This document shows, one piece after another, positions 48,213-57,687 of a DNA stretch of 64,000 bases. The stretch comes from Deltaproteobacteria bacterium GWC2_55_46 (GTDB taxonomy: Bacteria > Desulfobacterota > GWC2-55-46), in assembly GCA_001595385.3 (NCBI GenBank), contig LVEI03000001.1:1579501-1643500 (forward strand). Reading direction: 5' to 3'. Made by a program: the position numbers and the translations under genes. Below the pieces are notes generated by a model. It did not search any database, had not been told where the DNA came from, and was given only the letters and a program-made list of their open reading frames with translations. Position 1 is the first letter of the stretch; each line of letters begins with the position of its first letter.

Positions 48213-48803
48213 ATGTCCAAGATAACAGAGCAGATATTGAGCCGCCGGGGCTTTTTGACCGCCGCCGCCGCCTTTTTAGGGGCCATTGGCGCGGCCTTCG
48301 CCGCGGTGCCCTTTATCCGGGCTATGAGCCCCACAAAGGACATCCTCGCGGCCGGCACGCTCGAGGTGGACATCTCCTCGATCCCTGAAGGTGGTACCAA
48401 GACCGTCATCTGGAGAAAACAGCCGGTATTTATCCTGAGGCGCACGCCCCAGATGATAGAAGAGGCGAATAGAATCGACCCGCATACCCTTTCAGACCCG
48501 GCAAATCCGGAAGAACGGGTCGTGGACCCGAAGATCTTCGTGGCGATAGCCATATGCACGCACCTGGGCTGCATACCCAAGTTCATGGATAGGATGCCGG
48601 ATACCGGCGTTGCGGGTTTTTACTGCCCGTGCCACGGCGGCAAGTACGACAACCTCGGCAGGAGGCTCGGCGGCCCGCCCCCGGAAAACCTGCACCTTGT
48701 GCCATATGCCCTTATCGATTCCAACAGGCTTTTAATCGGCACGGAGCGCTTCGCCGGGTATGGGGAGAACGTCAGGAAGGTACAGGAGCTGCCGAAGGTA
48801 TAA
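48213..48803 (+). CDS. petA: Rieske iron-sulfur subunit of a bc complex
   Basis: 196 residues. An N-terminal TAT-like S-R-R-G-F-L-T with one membrane anchor is followed by the Rieske centre C115-T-H-L-G-C120 and C138-P-C140-H141-G-G, the four 2Fe-2S ligands. Q-cycle bc complexes use this subunit to accept electrons from quinol and pass them to cytochrome c1. Cytochrome b and a haem c protein follow. An in-frame ATG at 48213 fits the TAT signal; a weak TATACT lies at 48184. Confidence 0.93.
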   Translation: MSKITEQILSRRGFLTAAAAFLGAIGAAFAAVPFIRAMSPTKDILAAGTLEVDISSIPEGGTKTVIWRKQPVFILRRTPQMIEEANRIDPHTLSDPANPEERVVDPKIFVAIAICTHLGCIPKFMDRMPDTGVAGFYCPCHGGKYDNLGRRLGGPPPENLHLVPYALIDSNRLLIGTERFAGYGENVRKVQELPKV

Positions 48804-49064
48804 GGAGAGGTTGAAAATCACCTGCCTCTGTTCCAGGGAGGGGCGCTCAGGATATTCGCAGATCTTGTTTTTGAAAAATCATGGGCGCAGGCGTTGCGAG
48901 CATGAGGTTTGGGGTGGGACGAGCGAGCCTTATGCCCAAAAAAACCCGGCAGGGCGCAAAAGGTATTTCGATACAGAACTGAAGACCAGGTTCTTTGCTC
49001 AGAATAACGGCAAGATGATTTTTGTAAGCACGTTTTCGGTCAAATAACAGCGCAAGGTTGGCAA
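48804..49064. other. Unexplained non-coding stretch between Rieske and cytochrome b genes
   Basis: This interval of 261 bases has no convincing gene; a frame across it begins inside the Rieske gene and has no ribosome site. I see no clear hairpin or known repeat. It may be a dispersed element or a degraded sequence within what is normally a tight operon. Confidence 0.5.
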
Positions 49065-50267
49065 ATGGCCCGTTACCTCGACTGGATAAACCAGAGGCTT
49101 CCGGTCTCCGAGTTCATCGACAAGCACATAACCGGCTATCCTACGCCCAGGAACCTCAACTATTTCTGGAACTTCGGCTCTGTCCTCGGCGTCTTCTTCG
49201 CGCTCCAGATCATAACGGGCGTATGGCTCTCCATGTACTACAAGCCCGATACCAACGCGGCCTTCGACAGCATCCAGCACATAATGCGGGATGTGAACTA
49301 CGGCTGGCTCATCCGTTATCTCCACGCCATAGGCGCAACAGGCATATTCTTCTCCCTCTACGTGCATACCGGGAGGGGCATTTATTACGGCTCGTATAAC
49401 AAGCCGAGGGAGCTCCTCTGGTGGATAGGCCTTCTCATACTGCTCTTTTTCATGTCAGAGGCCTTCTTCGGCTATCTCCTTCCATGGGGGCAGATGTCAT
49501 TCTGGGGGGCCACCGTCATAACCAACCTCTTTACAGCGATACCGCTTGTAGGCCAGGACCTCGCGGTCTGGCTGAGAGGTGACTTCGCGGTCGGCGACGC
49601 TACACTCACGAGGTTCTACTCCTTTCACACTACCCTTGTTCCTTTCGCAATACTGGGCGTGCTGGTAGTACTTCACCTCTCGGCCCTCCACAAGGTGGGC
49701 TCGAATAACCCCGAGGGGGTAGAGCTCGACAAGAAGGGTCCTCAAATGGTCCCCTTCTCGCCGTATTACATAACAAAGGACGCGTGGTTTTTAAGCCTGG
49801 TCCTGACCATCTTCTTCTATTTTGTCTTCTTCCGTCCCGACGCGTTCATAGAGCCCATAAACAACGAGACAGCGAACCCTATGAAGACGCCCCTTCATAT
49901 CGTGCCTGAATGGTACTTTCTCCCCTTTTACGCAATCCTCCGGTCGATACCGGATAAGCTCGGAGGGGTTATCGCCATGGGCGGGTCGGTTTTGATACTC
50001 TTTCTCCTTCCCTTTATCGACCGCTCGAAGGTCAAAAGCTCAAGGTACAGGCCCGTTAAAAAGGTCCTGACCTGGGTCTTCTACATAGATTTCATACTGC
50101 TTGGCTATGTTGGCATGCACGCGCCCGATTCGATCTCGCCGGTGGGCTTCAAGATGGCAACACTCGGGATGATATTCACTGTCATCTATTTTCTGTACTT
50201 CGCCTTCCTGCCGGTGCTCCCGTACTTTGAAAGGGCGAAGCTTCCACGGGAGGATAAGCATGTTTAA
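49065..50267 (+). CDS. petB: Cytochrome b of a bc complex (fused full-length form)
   Basis: 400 residues: both the N-terminal b-haem half and the subunit IV-like half are in one chain. Helix segments carry R-Y-L-H-A-I-G-A-T-G and F-H-T-T-L-V-P-F-A-I-L-G-V-L-V-V-L-H for the two b haems, and the quinone-site P-E-W-Y motif appears as V-P-E-W-Y-F-L-P. It oxidises quinol and returns electrons to the quinone pool. It overlaps the cytochrome c gene by 8 bases. Confidence 0.95.
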   Translation: MARYLDWINQRLPVSEFIDKHITGYPTPRNLNYFWNFGSVLGVFFALQIITGVWLSMYYKPDTNAAFDSIQHIMRDVNYGWLIRYLHAIGATGIFFSLYVHTGRGIYYGSYNKPRELLWWIGLLILLFFMSEAFFGYLLPWGQMSFWGATVITNLFTAIPLVGQDLAVWLRGDFAVGDATLTRFYSFHTTLVPFAILGVLVVLHLSALHKVGSNNPEGVELDKKGPQMVPFSPYYITKDAWFLSLVLTIFFYFVFFRPDAFIEPINNETANPMKTPLHIVPEWYFLPFYAILRSIPDKLGGVIAMGGSVLILFLLPFIDRSKVKSSRYRPVKKVLTWVFYIDFILLGYVGMHAPDSISPVGFKMATLGMIFTVIYFLYFAFLPVLPYFERAKLPREDKHV

Positions 50268-50853
50268 GATACTGCTCCTTGTCATTATGCTCTTTTCTGT
50301 GCCTGCCCATGTCAGGGGCGAGGACCTTTCTATAGATATGAGCAGGGAGGCCAAAGAACGGGGCATGGCTGTTTTCATGCAGCATTGCGTTGCCTGCCAC
50401 GGCGTTAAATACTACCGGGCACCAGGGTCGTCAACAGGCATAGCCCCGCTCATGGACCCCAGGGCGGCTGAAGCATCTTTCGGTGTTGCCCCGGCCGACT
50501 TAAGCCTCATGACATCTTCAAGGGGAAAGGGGGTTGAGGGGGCGGAGTACATATACAGTCTTCTTACGACTTATTACACGGAGAACGGCCGGACGATGAA
50601 CAGGGCCTTTGCCGAGCAGACCCATACAGATGGGATGATAGCCATGCCCCCGCCCATCCCCATGGACGACCCGGAGCTTACCCAAAAGGCAAATGACGTC
50701 TCAGCCTTCCTCTTCGAGGTCTCTAACCCTGACCTCGAAGAGAGAAGGTCGCTCGGCCCCTGGGTCCTCATCTACATGGCCATCCTGACAGCCGTACTCT
50801 ATGCCCTCAACCGGTATACCTGGAGGGAGCAGAAAAAGAAGATGAAGGGCTGA
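50260..50853 (+). CDS. Membrane-anchored monohaem cytochrome c of the bc complex
   Basis: 197 residues from ATG 50260, overlapping the cytochrome b gene. Signal peptide, then the haem site C43-V-A-C46-H47, a c1-like region with M-A-M-P-P-P, and a C-terminal anchor helix (W-V-L-I-Y-M-A-I-L-T-A-V). The gene replaces classical cytochrome c1; sequence similarity to c1 is limited, so it could also be a c-type substitute found in bacterial bc complexes. Confidence 0.88.
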   Translation: MFKILLLVIMLFSVPAHVRGEDLSIDMSREAKERGMAVFMQHCVACHGVKYYRAPGSSTGIAPLMDPRAAEASFGVAPADLSLMTSSRGKGVEGAEYIYSLLTTYYTENGRTMNRAFAEQTHTDGMIAMPPPIPMDDPELTQKANDVSAFLFEVSNPDLEERRSLGPWVLIYMAILTAVLYALNRYTWREQKKKMKG

Positions 50854-50946
50854 CGTGTTGCGCGCGCTTTAAAGATATCAACAGACCCCCGGACACCCCA
50901 TAGAGACCGCCTTTCCTGGAAAAAATAAAAAATTCGAGCGCTTTCC

Positions 50947-50975
50947 TTGACAAAGGCCGCCCCCGTACCTATATT
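50947..50975 (+). promoter_or_regulatory. Consensus sigma70-type promoter of dnaK
   Basis: TTGACA (50947-50952), exactly 17 bases, TATATT (50970-50975). dnaK starts at 51076, with GGAGGAG at its ribosome site. No CIRCE inverted repeat and no sigma32-type -10 is evident in the leader. Confidence 0.8.
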
Positions 50976-51075
50976 AACCTTAAAGCCGGGGTATGGGCGG
51001 GTCATCCGCCAGGACCAAGTACCTGGTTTAAAAGATAAATTTTAAAACGCAGATCAACAGCAGGAGGAGCATAAG

Positions 51076-52962
51076 ATGGGAAAGATTATCGGCATTGACC
51101 TCGGCACCACCAACTCGGTTGTCGCGGTAATGGAGGCCGGGGAGCCGAAGGTCATCGTCAACGAGGAGGGGAGCCGCATAACCCCCTCTGTGGTCGCCTT
51201 CACCAGGGATAAGGAGATACTCGTCGGCCAGGTCGCCAAGAGGCAGGCTGTTACCAACCCGGAGAACACGGTATTTTCCATAAAGAGGTTCATGGGGCGG
51301 AACTTCGAGGAAGTCAACGAAGAGATGAAGATGGTCCCCTACAAGGTACAGAAGGACGACCAGGGCAGGGCGGTAGTCGTATCCGGGAACATGGGCAGGA
51401 CATTTACCCCGCCAGAGGTATCGGCGATGATACTCCAGAAGCTCAAGAGGTCGGCTGAGGCGTATCTCGGCGAGCCTGTAACAGAGGCGGTCATAACGGT
51501 CCCCGCGTACTTTAACGACGCCCAGAGGCAGGCTACAAAGGACGCCGGCAAGATAGCCGGCCTCGACGTAAAGAGGATAATAAACGAGCCTACGGCATCT
51601 TCGTTGGCCTACGGCCTTGAGAAGAAGAAAGAGGAGAAGATAGCGGTCTACGACTTCGGCGGCGGCACCTTCGACGTCTCCGTACTCGAGGTAGGCGATG
51701 GCGTCTTCGAGGTCAAGTCCACCAACGGAGATACCCACCTTGGCGGAGACAACTTCGACCACAAGATAATCGACTGGCTCGTTTCCGAGTTCAAGAAGGA
51801 CCAGGGAATAGACCTCTCAAAGGACAGGATGGCCCTCCAGAGGCTCAAGGAGGCCGCTGAAAAGGCGAAGATAGAGCTCTCCTCTACCATGGAGACCGAG
51901 ATAAACCTGCCCTTCATCACCGCTGACGCCACAGGCCCCAAGCACCTTGTGATGAGGCTTTCGAGGGCAAAGCTTGAGCAGCTCTGCGGCGACCTGATCG
52001 ACAGGAGCAAAAGGCCGTGCGAGCAGGCCCTGAGGGACGCGGGACTAAAGCCCTCTGACATAGACGAGGTCGTGCTCGTCGGCGGCATGACAAGGATGCC
52101 CGCCATACAGAAGCTCGTAAAAGAGTTCTTCGGCAAGGAGCCCCACAAGGGCGTGAACCCGGACGAGGTTGTGGCTATTGGCGCGGCCATACAGGGAGCG
52201 GTCCTGGCCGGAGAGGTGAAGGATGTCGTTTTGCTTGACGTAACGCCTCTTTCGCTCGGCCTGGAGACGCTCGGCGGGGTCATGACTACCCTTATAAACA
52301 GGAACACGACCATACCGGCGAGGAAGAAAGAGACATTTACCACGGCCGCCGACAACCAGACTCAGGTCGAGATACACGTCATGCAGGGCGAGAGGCAGAT
52401 GGCCCGCGACAACAGGACGCTCGGGAAGTTCCACTTGATGGGCATGCCTCCAGCGCCTCGTGGCGTGCCTCAGATAGAGGTGGCGTTCGATATTGACGCC
52501 AACGGGATTCTCCACGTCTCGGCAAAGGACATGGCCACAGGCAAGGAGCAGAACATAACCATCACGGCTTCGAGCGGACTGGCCAAGGACGAGGTCGAGA
52601 ATATGGTCAAGGAGGCTGAATCCCACGCCGATGAGGACAAGAAGAGGCGGGAGGTCATCGAGACCAGGAACCAGCTCGACACTCTTATCTACTCGACCGA
52701 GAAGCTCCTTGGCGAGAACCGGGCCAAGATACCTGAGGCCGATGCCAAGGGCGTTGAGGATGCGGTAGCTGAGGCCAAAAAGGCCCTTGAGACCAACGAA
52801 CTTGAAGCGCTCAAGGAGGCGATAAACAGGATAAACACGGCCTCTCATAAGATAGCAGAGGTCATGTACAAGAGCGCCTCAGAGGCCCCGGGAGCAGGGG
52901 GCGAAGGGAAAAAAGAGGGCGATGTAGTGGAGGCGGAGGTCGTTGACGACCAGAATAAATGA
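51076..52962 (+). CDS. dnaK: Chaperone DnaK (Hsp70)
   Basis: 628 residues. [10 protein letters not shown] at the N-terminus, [14 protein letters not shown] near 195, and [10 protein letters not shown] are the Hsp70 ATPase signatures. The substrate domain and the acidic C-terminal tail (E-V-V-D-D) follow. It folds nascent and misfolded proteins with DnaJ and GrpE; grpE is not adjacent here. An ideal promoter precedes it. Confidence 0.98.
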   Translation: MGKIIGIDLGTTNSVVAVMEAGEPKVIVNEEGSRITPSVVAFTRDKEILVGQVAKRQAVTNPENTVFSIKRFMGRNFEEVNEEMKMVPYKVQKDDQGRAVVVSGNMGRTFTPPEVSAMILQKLKRSAEAYLGEPVTEAVITVPAYFNDAQRQATKDAGKIAGLDVKRIINEPTASSLAYGLEKKKEEKIAVYDFGGGTFDVSVLEVGDGVFEVKSTNGDTHLGGDNFDHKIIDWLVSEFKKDQGIDLSKDRMALQRLKEAAEKAKIELSSTMETEINLPFITADATGPKHLVMRLSRAKLEQLCGDLIDRSKRPCEQALRDAGLKPSDIDEVVLVGGMTRMPAIQKLVKEFFGKEPHKGVNPDEVVAIGAAIQGAVLAGEVKDVVLLDVTPLSLGLETLGGVMTTLINRNTTIPARKKETFTTAADNQTQVEIHVMQGERQMARDNRTLGKFHLMGMPPAPRGVPQIEVAFDIDANGILHVSAKDMATGKEQNITITASSGLAKDEVENMVKEAESHADEDKKRREVIETRNQLDTLIYSTEKLLGENRAKIPEADAKGVEDAVAEAKKALETNELEALKEAINRINTASHKIAEVMYKSASEAPGAGGEGKKEGDVVEAEVVDDQNK

Positions 52963-53016
52963 CCTGCCGTAAAAACCTGAAAAGTCCGCTTCATCGATTT
53001 AAGGCAGCTTGATATG

Positions 53017-53043
53017 GCCGGGGCCCGCAACCGGGGCCCCGGC
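53017..53043 (+). other. GC-rich hairpin between dnaK and dnaJ
   Basis: GCCGGGGCCC, a 7-base loop, then GGGCCCCGGC: a 10-base perfect stem. There is no T-run after it, so it is more likely an mRNA-processing or attenuation structure than an intrinsic terminator. Confidence 0.6.
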
Positions 53044-53084
53044 GTTCATGCGCCCCTTTCCAGCCGAAAATTCTCTTCTGAGAC

Positions 53085-53113
53085 TTGCCCAATACCAATC
53101 ATGCTTGTAGAAT
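53085..53113 (+). promoter_or_regulatory. Putative promoter of dnaJ
   Basis: TTGCCC (53085-53090), 17-base spacer, TAGAAT (53108-53113). The ATG at 53181 has AAGGA 10 bases upstream. It could give DnaJ expression independent of dnaK. Confidence 0.45.
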
Positions 53114-53180
53114 TAAGTAGTGGCCGATTTGCCAATAACGGGGCTTCCCGGGAATCGAAAGGCTTAAGGATGTGCTGAAT

Positions 53181-54074
53181 ATGGCCAGAGACTACTATGA
53201 GATCCTCGGTATTCCCAGGAACGCGTCCGAAGATGAAATAAAAAAAGCGTACAGAAATCTCGCCAGGCAGTTCCACCCAGACCTCCATCCGGACAAAAGA
53301 AAGGAGATGGAAGCCAAGTTCAAGGAGATAAACGAGGCCTATCATGTCCTTAGCAACCCCAAGAAGCGCTCAGACTACGACCTTACCGGCAAGGTGGGCT
53401 TCGAGACCGGTACGGGCGCGCCTGGATACGCGCCTGGGGGCGTCAACTTCGAGGAGTTCGGCTTCGGCTTCGGCGGCTTTGAGGACATCTTCAGCGACCT
53501 CTTCGGCCGTGGCGCGAGGAGAAGGGCCGCCCAGAGAGGGGCTGACATCGAGTACTCCATTGAGCTGGATTTCATGCGGGCCGTAAAGGGCGCGGACGTG
53601 AGGGTAAGCCTGCAAAGGATGTCAGGGCCGGAGGTGCTTACCGTGAAGGTCCCGGCCGGGATAAGGACCGGCTCACGGGTGAGGGTGACCGGTAAAGGCG
53701 AGGAAGGCCTTGCCGGGGGGCCGCCCGGTGACCTCTACATAATCACCTCCGTGAGGCCGCACCCGTATTTCCGCCGTGAGGACAATGATATCTACGTTGA
53801 CGTGCCGATAACCTTAAAGGAAGCGCTCTTGGGCGCCGAAATAGAAGTGCCGACAATAGACGGCCCGTCCAGGATAAAGATACCCTCCGGCACACAGGGA
53901 GGGCAGAAGCTCAGGGTCAAAGGCAAGGGGGTGCAGGGCCCAAGAGGGGAGCGCGGAGACGAATATGTGGTCGTGAAGATCGCGGTCCCAAAAAAGATAG
54001 ATGATAAGTCACGGAAACTTATAGAAGAATTCGAAGAGCAAAATCCATATGAACCCCGAAAAGGACTGTGGTAG
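53181..54074 (+). CDS. DnaJ/CbpA-type co-chaperone without zinc finger
   Basis: 297 residues from ATG 53181 (a GTG at 53172 has no usable ribosome site). The J domain (residues 1-70) has H-P-D at the expected turn (F-H-P-D-L-H-P-D-K). A Gly/Phe-rich stretch follows (F-G-F-G-F-G-G-F-E-D-I-F). The C-terminal domains lack the C-x2-C-x-G-x-G zinc modules of classical DnaJ, so it is of the CbpA type. It would stimulate DnaK ATPase activity. Confidence 0.92.
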   Translation: MARDYYEILGIPRNASEDEIKKAYRNLARQFHPDLHPDKRKEMEAKFKEINEAYHVLSNPKKRSDYDLTGKVGFETGTGAPGYAPGGVNFEEFGFGFGGFEDIFSDLFGRGARRRAAQRGADIEYSIELDFMRAVKGADVRVSLQRMSGPEVLTVKVPAGIRTGSRVRVTGKGEEGLAGGPPGDLYIITSVRPHPYFRREDNDIYVDVPITLKEALLGAEIEVPTIDGPSRIKIPSGTQGGQKLRVKGKGVQGPRGERGDEYVVVKIAVPKKIDDKSRKLIEEFEEQNPYEPRKGLW

Positions 54075-54084
54075 AATCAATTAG

Positions 54085-54244
54085 GCGAAAGACCCGTCTG
54101 TCCCGGTGAAACTGAAAGGCGTGAGCCGCCATTGTGGCGGCACAGAAAAGGCGATTAGGTAGGTAAACCGAACCTAATGAGCTGAACGGCTTGTCAGGAC
54201 CAAACCCGGTCCGCGGAACTCCGGCGGACTTCAAGAGGCTAACA
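54085..54244 (+). other. Structured leader before the Clp unfoldase gene
   Basis: About 160 bases between dnaJ and the Clp gene contain several stems: GCCGCC-ATTGT-GGCGGC at about 54127-54143; ATTAGGT...ACCTAAT enclosing GTAAACCG; GGACC/GGTCC; and GTCCGC/GCGGAC nearer the start codon. A plausible ribosome site (AAGAGG) sits beyond the last stem. This looks like a regulatory RNA leader. It does not match a riboswitch class I know. Confidence 0.5.
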
Positions 54245-56527
54245 ATGACCGAACTTGAAGAGATAAAAGAGAAGCTTACACCAGCCGCTCGCAGGGTCCT
54301 GGACGCCGCCATCGAGGAGAGTAAAAACCGCCAGCACTATTACCTCGGTGTTGAGCATCTGTTCCTTGCGTTCTCCAAGGTCGAAGAACACTTCTTCCGC
54401 GAGGTTATGGAAGACCTTAACCTCGACGTCTACCACGTAATCAACTTCCTCAACGAACACTTGAACGTATCCAGGCAGTACATCGGCCTGGGCCTAAAGA
54501 TACCCCCGGCTACAAGGAACGTATTCAGGCTCGCCCGTGAGGAGGCCCAGAGGTGGGGGCGCGACGAGCTTGATTCCACCGACCTCTTCATCGCCATATT
54601 CCAGGAGAACCACAGCCTTCCGGCAAAGGTCTTCAGGAGCTTCGGCCTCGATCCAGACTACGTTATGCGGAGGATCACCGTCAAGGTCCGGAGCAAGGAG
54701 GAGATGGAAGAGGAGCTCAAGAAGAAATACGAGCTGCCGCCTAATCTTAAGCATTTCGCCGTGAACCTCAATAAGCTCGCCCGCTTCGACAAGCTCCCTG
54801 TCATTATAGGCAGGGACGACGAGATAGACCAGGTTATGGAGATACTCTGCCACGTAGACCGGTCCAACTCCGTCATGATAATAGGCGAGCCGGGCGTGGG
54901 CAAGACCGCCGTGGTGGAAGGGCTCGCGAGGAGGATAGAGCTCGACCCGAAGAGGGTGCCGAAACGCTTACGCGACAAGCAGATAGTGAACCTGCAGATG
55001 AATTCCATTGTGGCGGGCACCATCTTCAGGGGCATGTTCGAGGACAGGATAGAGAAGATAATAAAGGAGATAAAGGAGAGGAAGAACATCATATTCTTCA
55101 TCGACGAGGCCCACACGCTCATAGGCGCGGGCTCGGCGATGGGGGTGCCTTCGGACGCAGCCAATATTTTCAAGTCGACCCTTTCCAGGGGCGAGGTGCA
55201 GATAATAGGAGCGACCACGCTCTCCGAGTACAAGGAGTTCATAGCCGAGGACGAGGCGCTCGCCAGGCGCTTCAGGCTCGTGAATATAAAGGAGCCTTCC
55301 GTAGAGGAGACCAGGAAGATACTCTACGGCATCAAGCCGAGGCTTGAGAGGAGCTACTCGGTCAAGATAACGAACGAGGCGGTAGAGACCTCCCTTGACA
55401 TGAGCCAGAGGTACATGAGGGGCCTCAAGATGCCTGACAAGGTCATCGGATGGCTCGATACCTCCTGCGTAAAGGTAGAGATAAACAGGCCCACGGAGCC
55501 GGTAAAGTCTGACGACGTGATCGAGGTCATCTCCCAGGAGACCCGGATACCCAGGGACATGATATTCAGGGATACCGTCGGCAGGTTCAAGGATATGGAG
55601 AAGACGCTGACGAAGAGGATCGTAGGGCAGAAAGAGGCCATCGCGGCTCTCTCCAAGAGGCTCAGGCTCAACAAGGGGCCTTTAAAAGAGAACTTCTCCA
55701 GGCCCGACGGCGTGCTCCTTTTCCTCGGCCCCACCGGGGTTGGAAAGACGGAGCTGGCCAAATCTCTCGCGGATTTCCTCTTCGGCGACGAGAAGAAGAT
55801 GATACGCATCGACATGAGCGAATATAAGGATTCCGCCATAGCGGTCGACAAGCTCATAGGCATGCCGAGGGGCATAGTCGGTTCTGAAAGAGGCGGGCTC
55901 CTCAGTAACCCCGTGCGCGAGAACCCCTACTCGGTAGTCCTTCTCGACGAGATAGAGAAGGCGCATCCCTTCGTCCTGAACCTCTTCCTGCAGGTATTTG
56001 ACGAGGGCTGGCTCACCGACGGCAGGGGCAAGAGGGTCTACTTCAGCGACACGGTCATCATAATGACCAGCAACCTCGGTTCCGACGTCTTCAAGAAGTA
56101 CGTAAAGCCCCTCGGCTTCATGCCGGAGAGCGAGGTCGACGCCAGGTCGTACAAGAAAGATATAATGAAAGAGGTCGAGAACGCCCTTAGCCCCGAGTTC
56201 CTTAACCGCATCGACGACATAATCGTCTTTACGCCTCTTACCATGGGCGAGGTGAGGGAGCTTACATACATGTACCTGGAGAAGATCCGCGAGCACATGG
56301 AGGGCTACGGCAAGCACCTCGCGCTCTCGGACAGGGCGATAGACCTCCTGGTCGAAAAGGGATATAATCAAAAATATGGAGCAAGGTTCCTGAAGAGGCA
56401 CGTAGACGAGCTGGTCAAGGTCCCCGTGACCCTTAAGTGGAAGGAAGGGGATTACTTCAGGATAGACGTGAACGAGGACGAGATAATGGTAGAGGTCTCC
56501 AACATAAACGAGCCGGCGCTGGCATGA
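54245..56527 (+). CDS. ClpA/ClpC-type AAA+ unfoldase
   Basis: 760 residues from ATG 54245. An N-terminal double Clp-N domain is followed by two AAA+ modules: Walker A G214-E-P-G-V-G-K-T with Walker B I-I-F-F-I-D-E-A-H, and Walker A G495-P-T-G-V-G-K-T with V-V-L-L-D-E-I-E-K-A-H. There is no long ClpB middle coiled coil. The tripeptide L623-G-F625 sits where ClpA and ClpC carry their ClpP-docking loop, so it should feed substrates to ClpP, which is not in the window. ATPase-dependent unfolding is certain by family; the ClpP pairing is inferred. It overlaps the usp gene by four bases. Confidence 0.9.
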   Translation: MTELEEIKEKLTPAARRVLDAAIEESKNRQHYYLGVEHLFLAFSKVEEHFFREVMEDLNLDVYHVINFLNEHLNVSRQYIGLGLKIPPATRNVFRLAREEAQRWGRDELDSTDLFIAIFQENHSLPAKVFRSFGLDPDYVMRRITVKVRSKEEMEEELKKKYELPPNLKHFAVNLNKLARFDKLPVIIGRDDEIDQVMEILCHVDRSNSVMIIGEPGVGKTAVVEGLARRIELDPKRVPKRLRDKQIVNLQMNSIVAGTIFRGMFEDRIEKIIKEIKERKNIIFFIDEAHTLIGAGSAMGVPSDAANIFKSTLSRGEVQIIGATTLSEYKEFIAEDEALARRFRLVNIKEPSVEETRKILYGIKPRLERSYSVKITNEAVETSLDMSQRYMRGLKMPDKVIGWLDTSCVKVEINRPTEPVKSDDVIEVISQETRIPRDMIFRDTVGRFKDMEKTLTKRIVGQKEAIAALSKRLRLNKGPLKENFSRPDGVLLFLGPTGVGKTELAKSLADFLFGDEKKMIRIDMSEYKDSAIAVDKLIGMPRGIVGSERGGLLSNPVRENPYSVVLLDEIEKAHPFVLNLFLQVFDEGWLTDGRGKRVYFSDTVIIMTSNLGSDVFKKYVKPLGFMPESEVDARSYKKDIMKEVENALSPEFLNRIDDIIVFTPLTMGEVRELTYMYLEKIREHMEGYGKHLALSDRAIDLLVEKGYNQKYGARFLKRHVDELVKVPVTLKWKEGDYFRIDVNEDEIMVEVSNINEPALA

Positions 56528-57357
56528 TAAAGACGATACTCGTACCGCAGGACGGGTCAACATACGGCAAGGCCGCGCTGGACTACTCCAAATGGCTTTC
56601 GGGGAGGTTCGGCGCCGGCCTTGTCGGGCTTCACGTGGTCGATGTGGTCTCTCTCGAAGGGCCGTTCCTTCACGACATATCCGGCTCGCTCGGCTTCGAG
56701 CCGTTCCTTAACTTCTCTACGAAGATGAGGGAGGCGCTCGAGGCCAGGGGCAAGACCATACTCGCCGCCTTCGAGGAGGCCTGCAGGGAGACCAAGGCGC
56801 CCTGCGAAAGCCAGATAGCCTTCGGCATAGTCGCCAACGAGATAGTGGACAGGGCCAGGGTCGCCGACCTCGTCGTTGTTGGCAGGCGCGGGGTCAACGC
56901 CAAATTCGAGTACGGCCTGCTGGGCTCTACCACGGAGAGCGTCCTCCGGAGGTCGCCCAAGCCGGTCCTCATCGTGCCGGAGCGCTTTACAGAGCCGAAA
57001 AATCCGCTGCTGGCCTATGACGGCAGCGCGAACGCGAGCAGGGCCATGCACTCTGCCGCAGAATGGGCCGCAACGCTAAATCTGCCGCTTACGGTCCTTG
57101 CTGTATCTTCAACAGAGGCTGAAGACCCGATCATGAACGACGCGAGGAGCTATCTTAAGCCCTACGGCATAAAACCTGTTTTCGTCTACCACAAAGGCGA
57201 CCCGCCCATCGTGATAGAGAACTTCTACAGGGACAACGGCCACGACCTTCTTTTCATGGGCACATCCCACCATTCGAGGCTCGTGGAGATGGTCCTCGGC
57301 TCCACCACCGAGCATGTCATGCGGACCGTTGCCGGGCCGTTCTTTCTGGAGAGGTAA
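56524..57357 (+). CDS. Universal stress protein with two Usp domains
   Basis: 277 residues from ATG 56524, sharing its start with the Clp stop (ATGA). Domain 1 starts I-L-V-P-Q-D-G-S and has the ATP-binding pattern V-G-R-R-G-V-N, then L-L-G-S-T-T-E-S-V. Domain 2 starts L-L-A-Y-D-G-S and ends with M-G-T-S-H, then V-L-G-S-T-T-E-H-V. Such tandem proteins respond to stress and bind ATP. Being cotranslated with the Clp unfoldase suggests a shared stress response. Confidence 0.9.
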   Translation: MIKTILVPQDGSTYGKAALDYSKWLSGRFGAGLVGLHVVDVVSLEGPFLHDISGSLGFEPFLNFSTKMREALEARGKTILAAFEEACRETKAPCESQIAFGIVANEIVDRARVADLVVVGRRGVNAKFEYGLLGSTTESVLRRSPKPVLIVPERFTEPKNPLLAYDGSANASRAMHSAAEWAATLNLPLTVLAVSSTEAEDPIMNDARSYLKPYGIKPVFVYHKGDPPIVIENFYRDNGHDLLFMGTSHHSRLVEMVLGSTTEHVMRTVAGPFFLER

Positions 57358-57363
57358 GAAAGC

Positions 57364-57507
57364 ATGCTGATTCTGTTCTTGACGCTCGCGGGTCTTTTTC
57401 CTGTTTTCTTTACTCTTCTTCTATTGCAGGTTCAAAAAGAAACTTACCTGGAAAGCGGCCTAAAAGAAATGGCATGGGATATCCTCGTCCAGCTTGTCCC
57501 ACCTTAG
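57364..57507 (+). CDS. Possible small single-span membrane peptide
   Basis: 47 residues: an N-terminal hydrophobic run (L-I-L-F-L-T-L-A-G-L-F-P-V-F-F-T-L-L-L-L) then a polar tail. A GAGG lies about 9 bases before the ATG. It has no known relative that I recognise and may be chance. The rest of the 330-base gap holds the mgtE promoter candidate. Confidence 0.25.
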   Translation: MLILFLTLAGLFPVFFTLLLLQVQKETYLESGLKEMAWDILVQLVPP

Positions 57508-57553
57508 ACCCATAGGATTTTTTTTATTTCTAACTTATCCCCCTATTCCCCTG

Positions 57554-57582
57554 TTGACTTATCCCGCCTCTGGTGCTAATTT
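57554..57582 (+). promoter_or_regulatory. Putative promoter of mgtE
   Basis: TTGACT (57554-57559), 17-base spacer, TAATTT (57577-57582), about 105 bases before the mgtE ATG. The -10 box is weak. Confidence 0.35.
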
Positions 57583-57687
57583 TTTTAGAAGGCTGCAGAA
57601 CGTGAATCCGCCTGCCGGTTTTTGCCGAAGGACCGCGCGAATCCTGTTCCGGACCAAAAAAAACATCATCATTCAAGGGCTTTGACC

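Noticed and set aside
48760-49047. Open frame of 95 codons after the Rieske gene
   Set aside because: It begins inside the Rieske gene in another frame, has no ribosome site and no recognisable features.
54085-54244. c-di-GMP (GEMM-type) riboswitch
   Set aside because: A GGTAGGTAAACCG stretch recalls part of the class I aptamer, but the other conserved segments are missing or in the wrong order.
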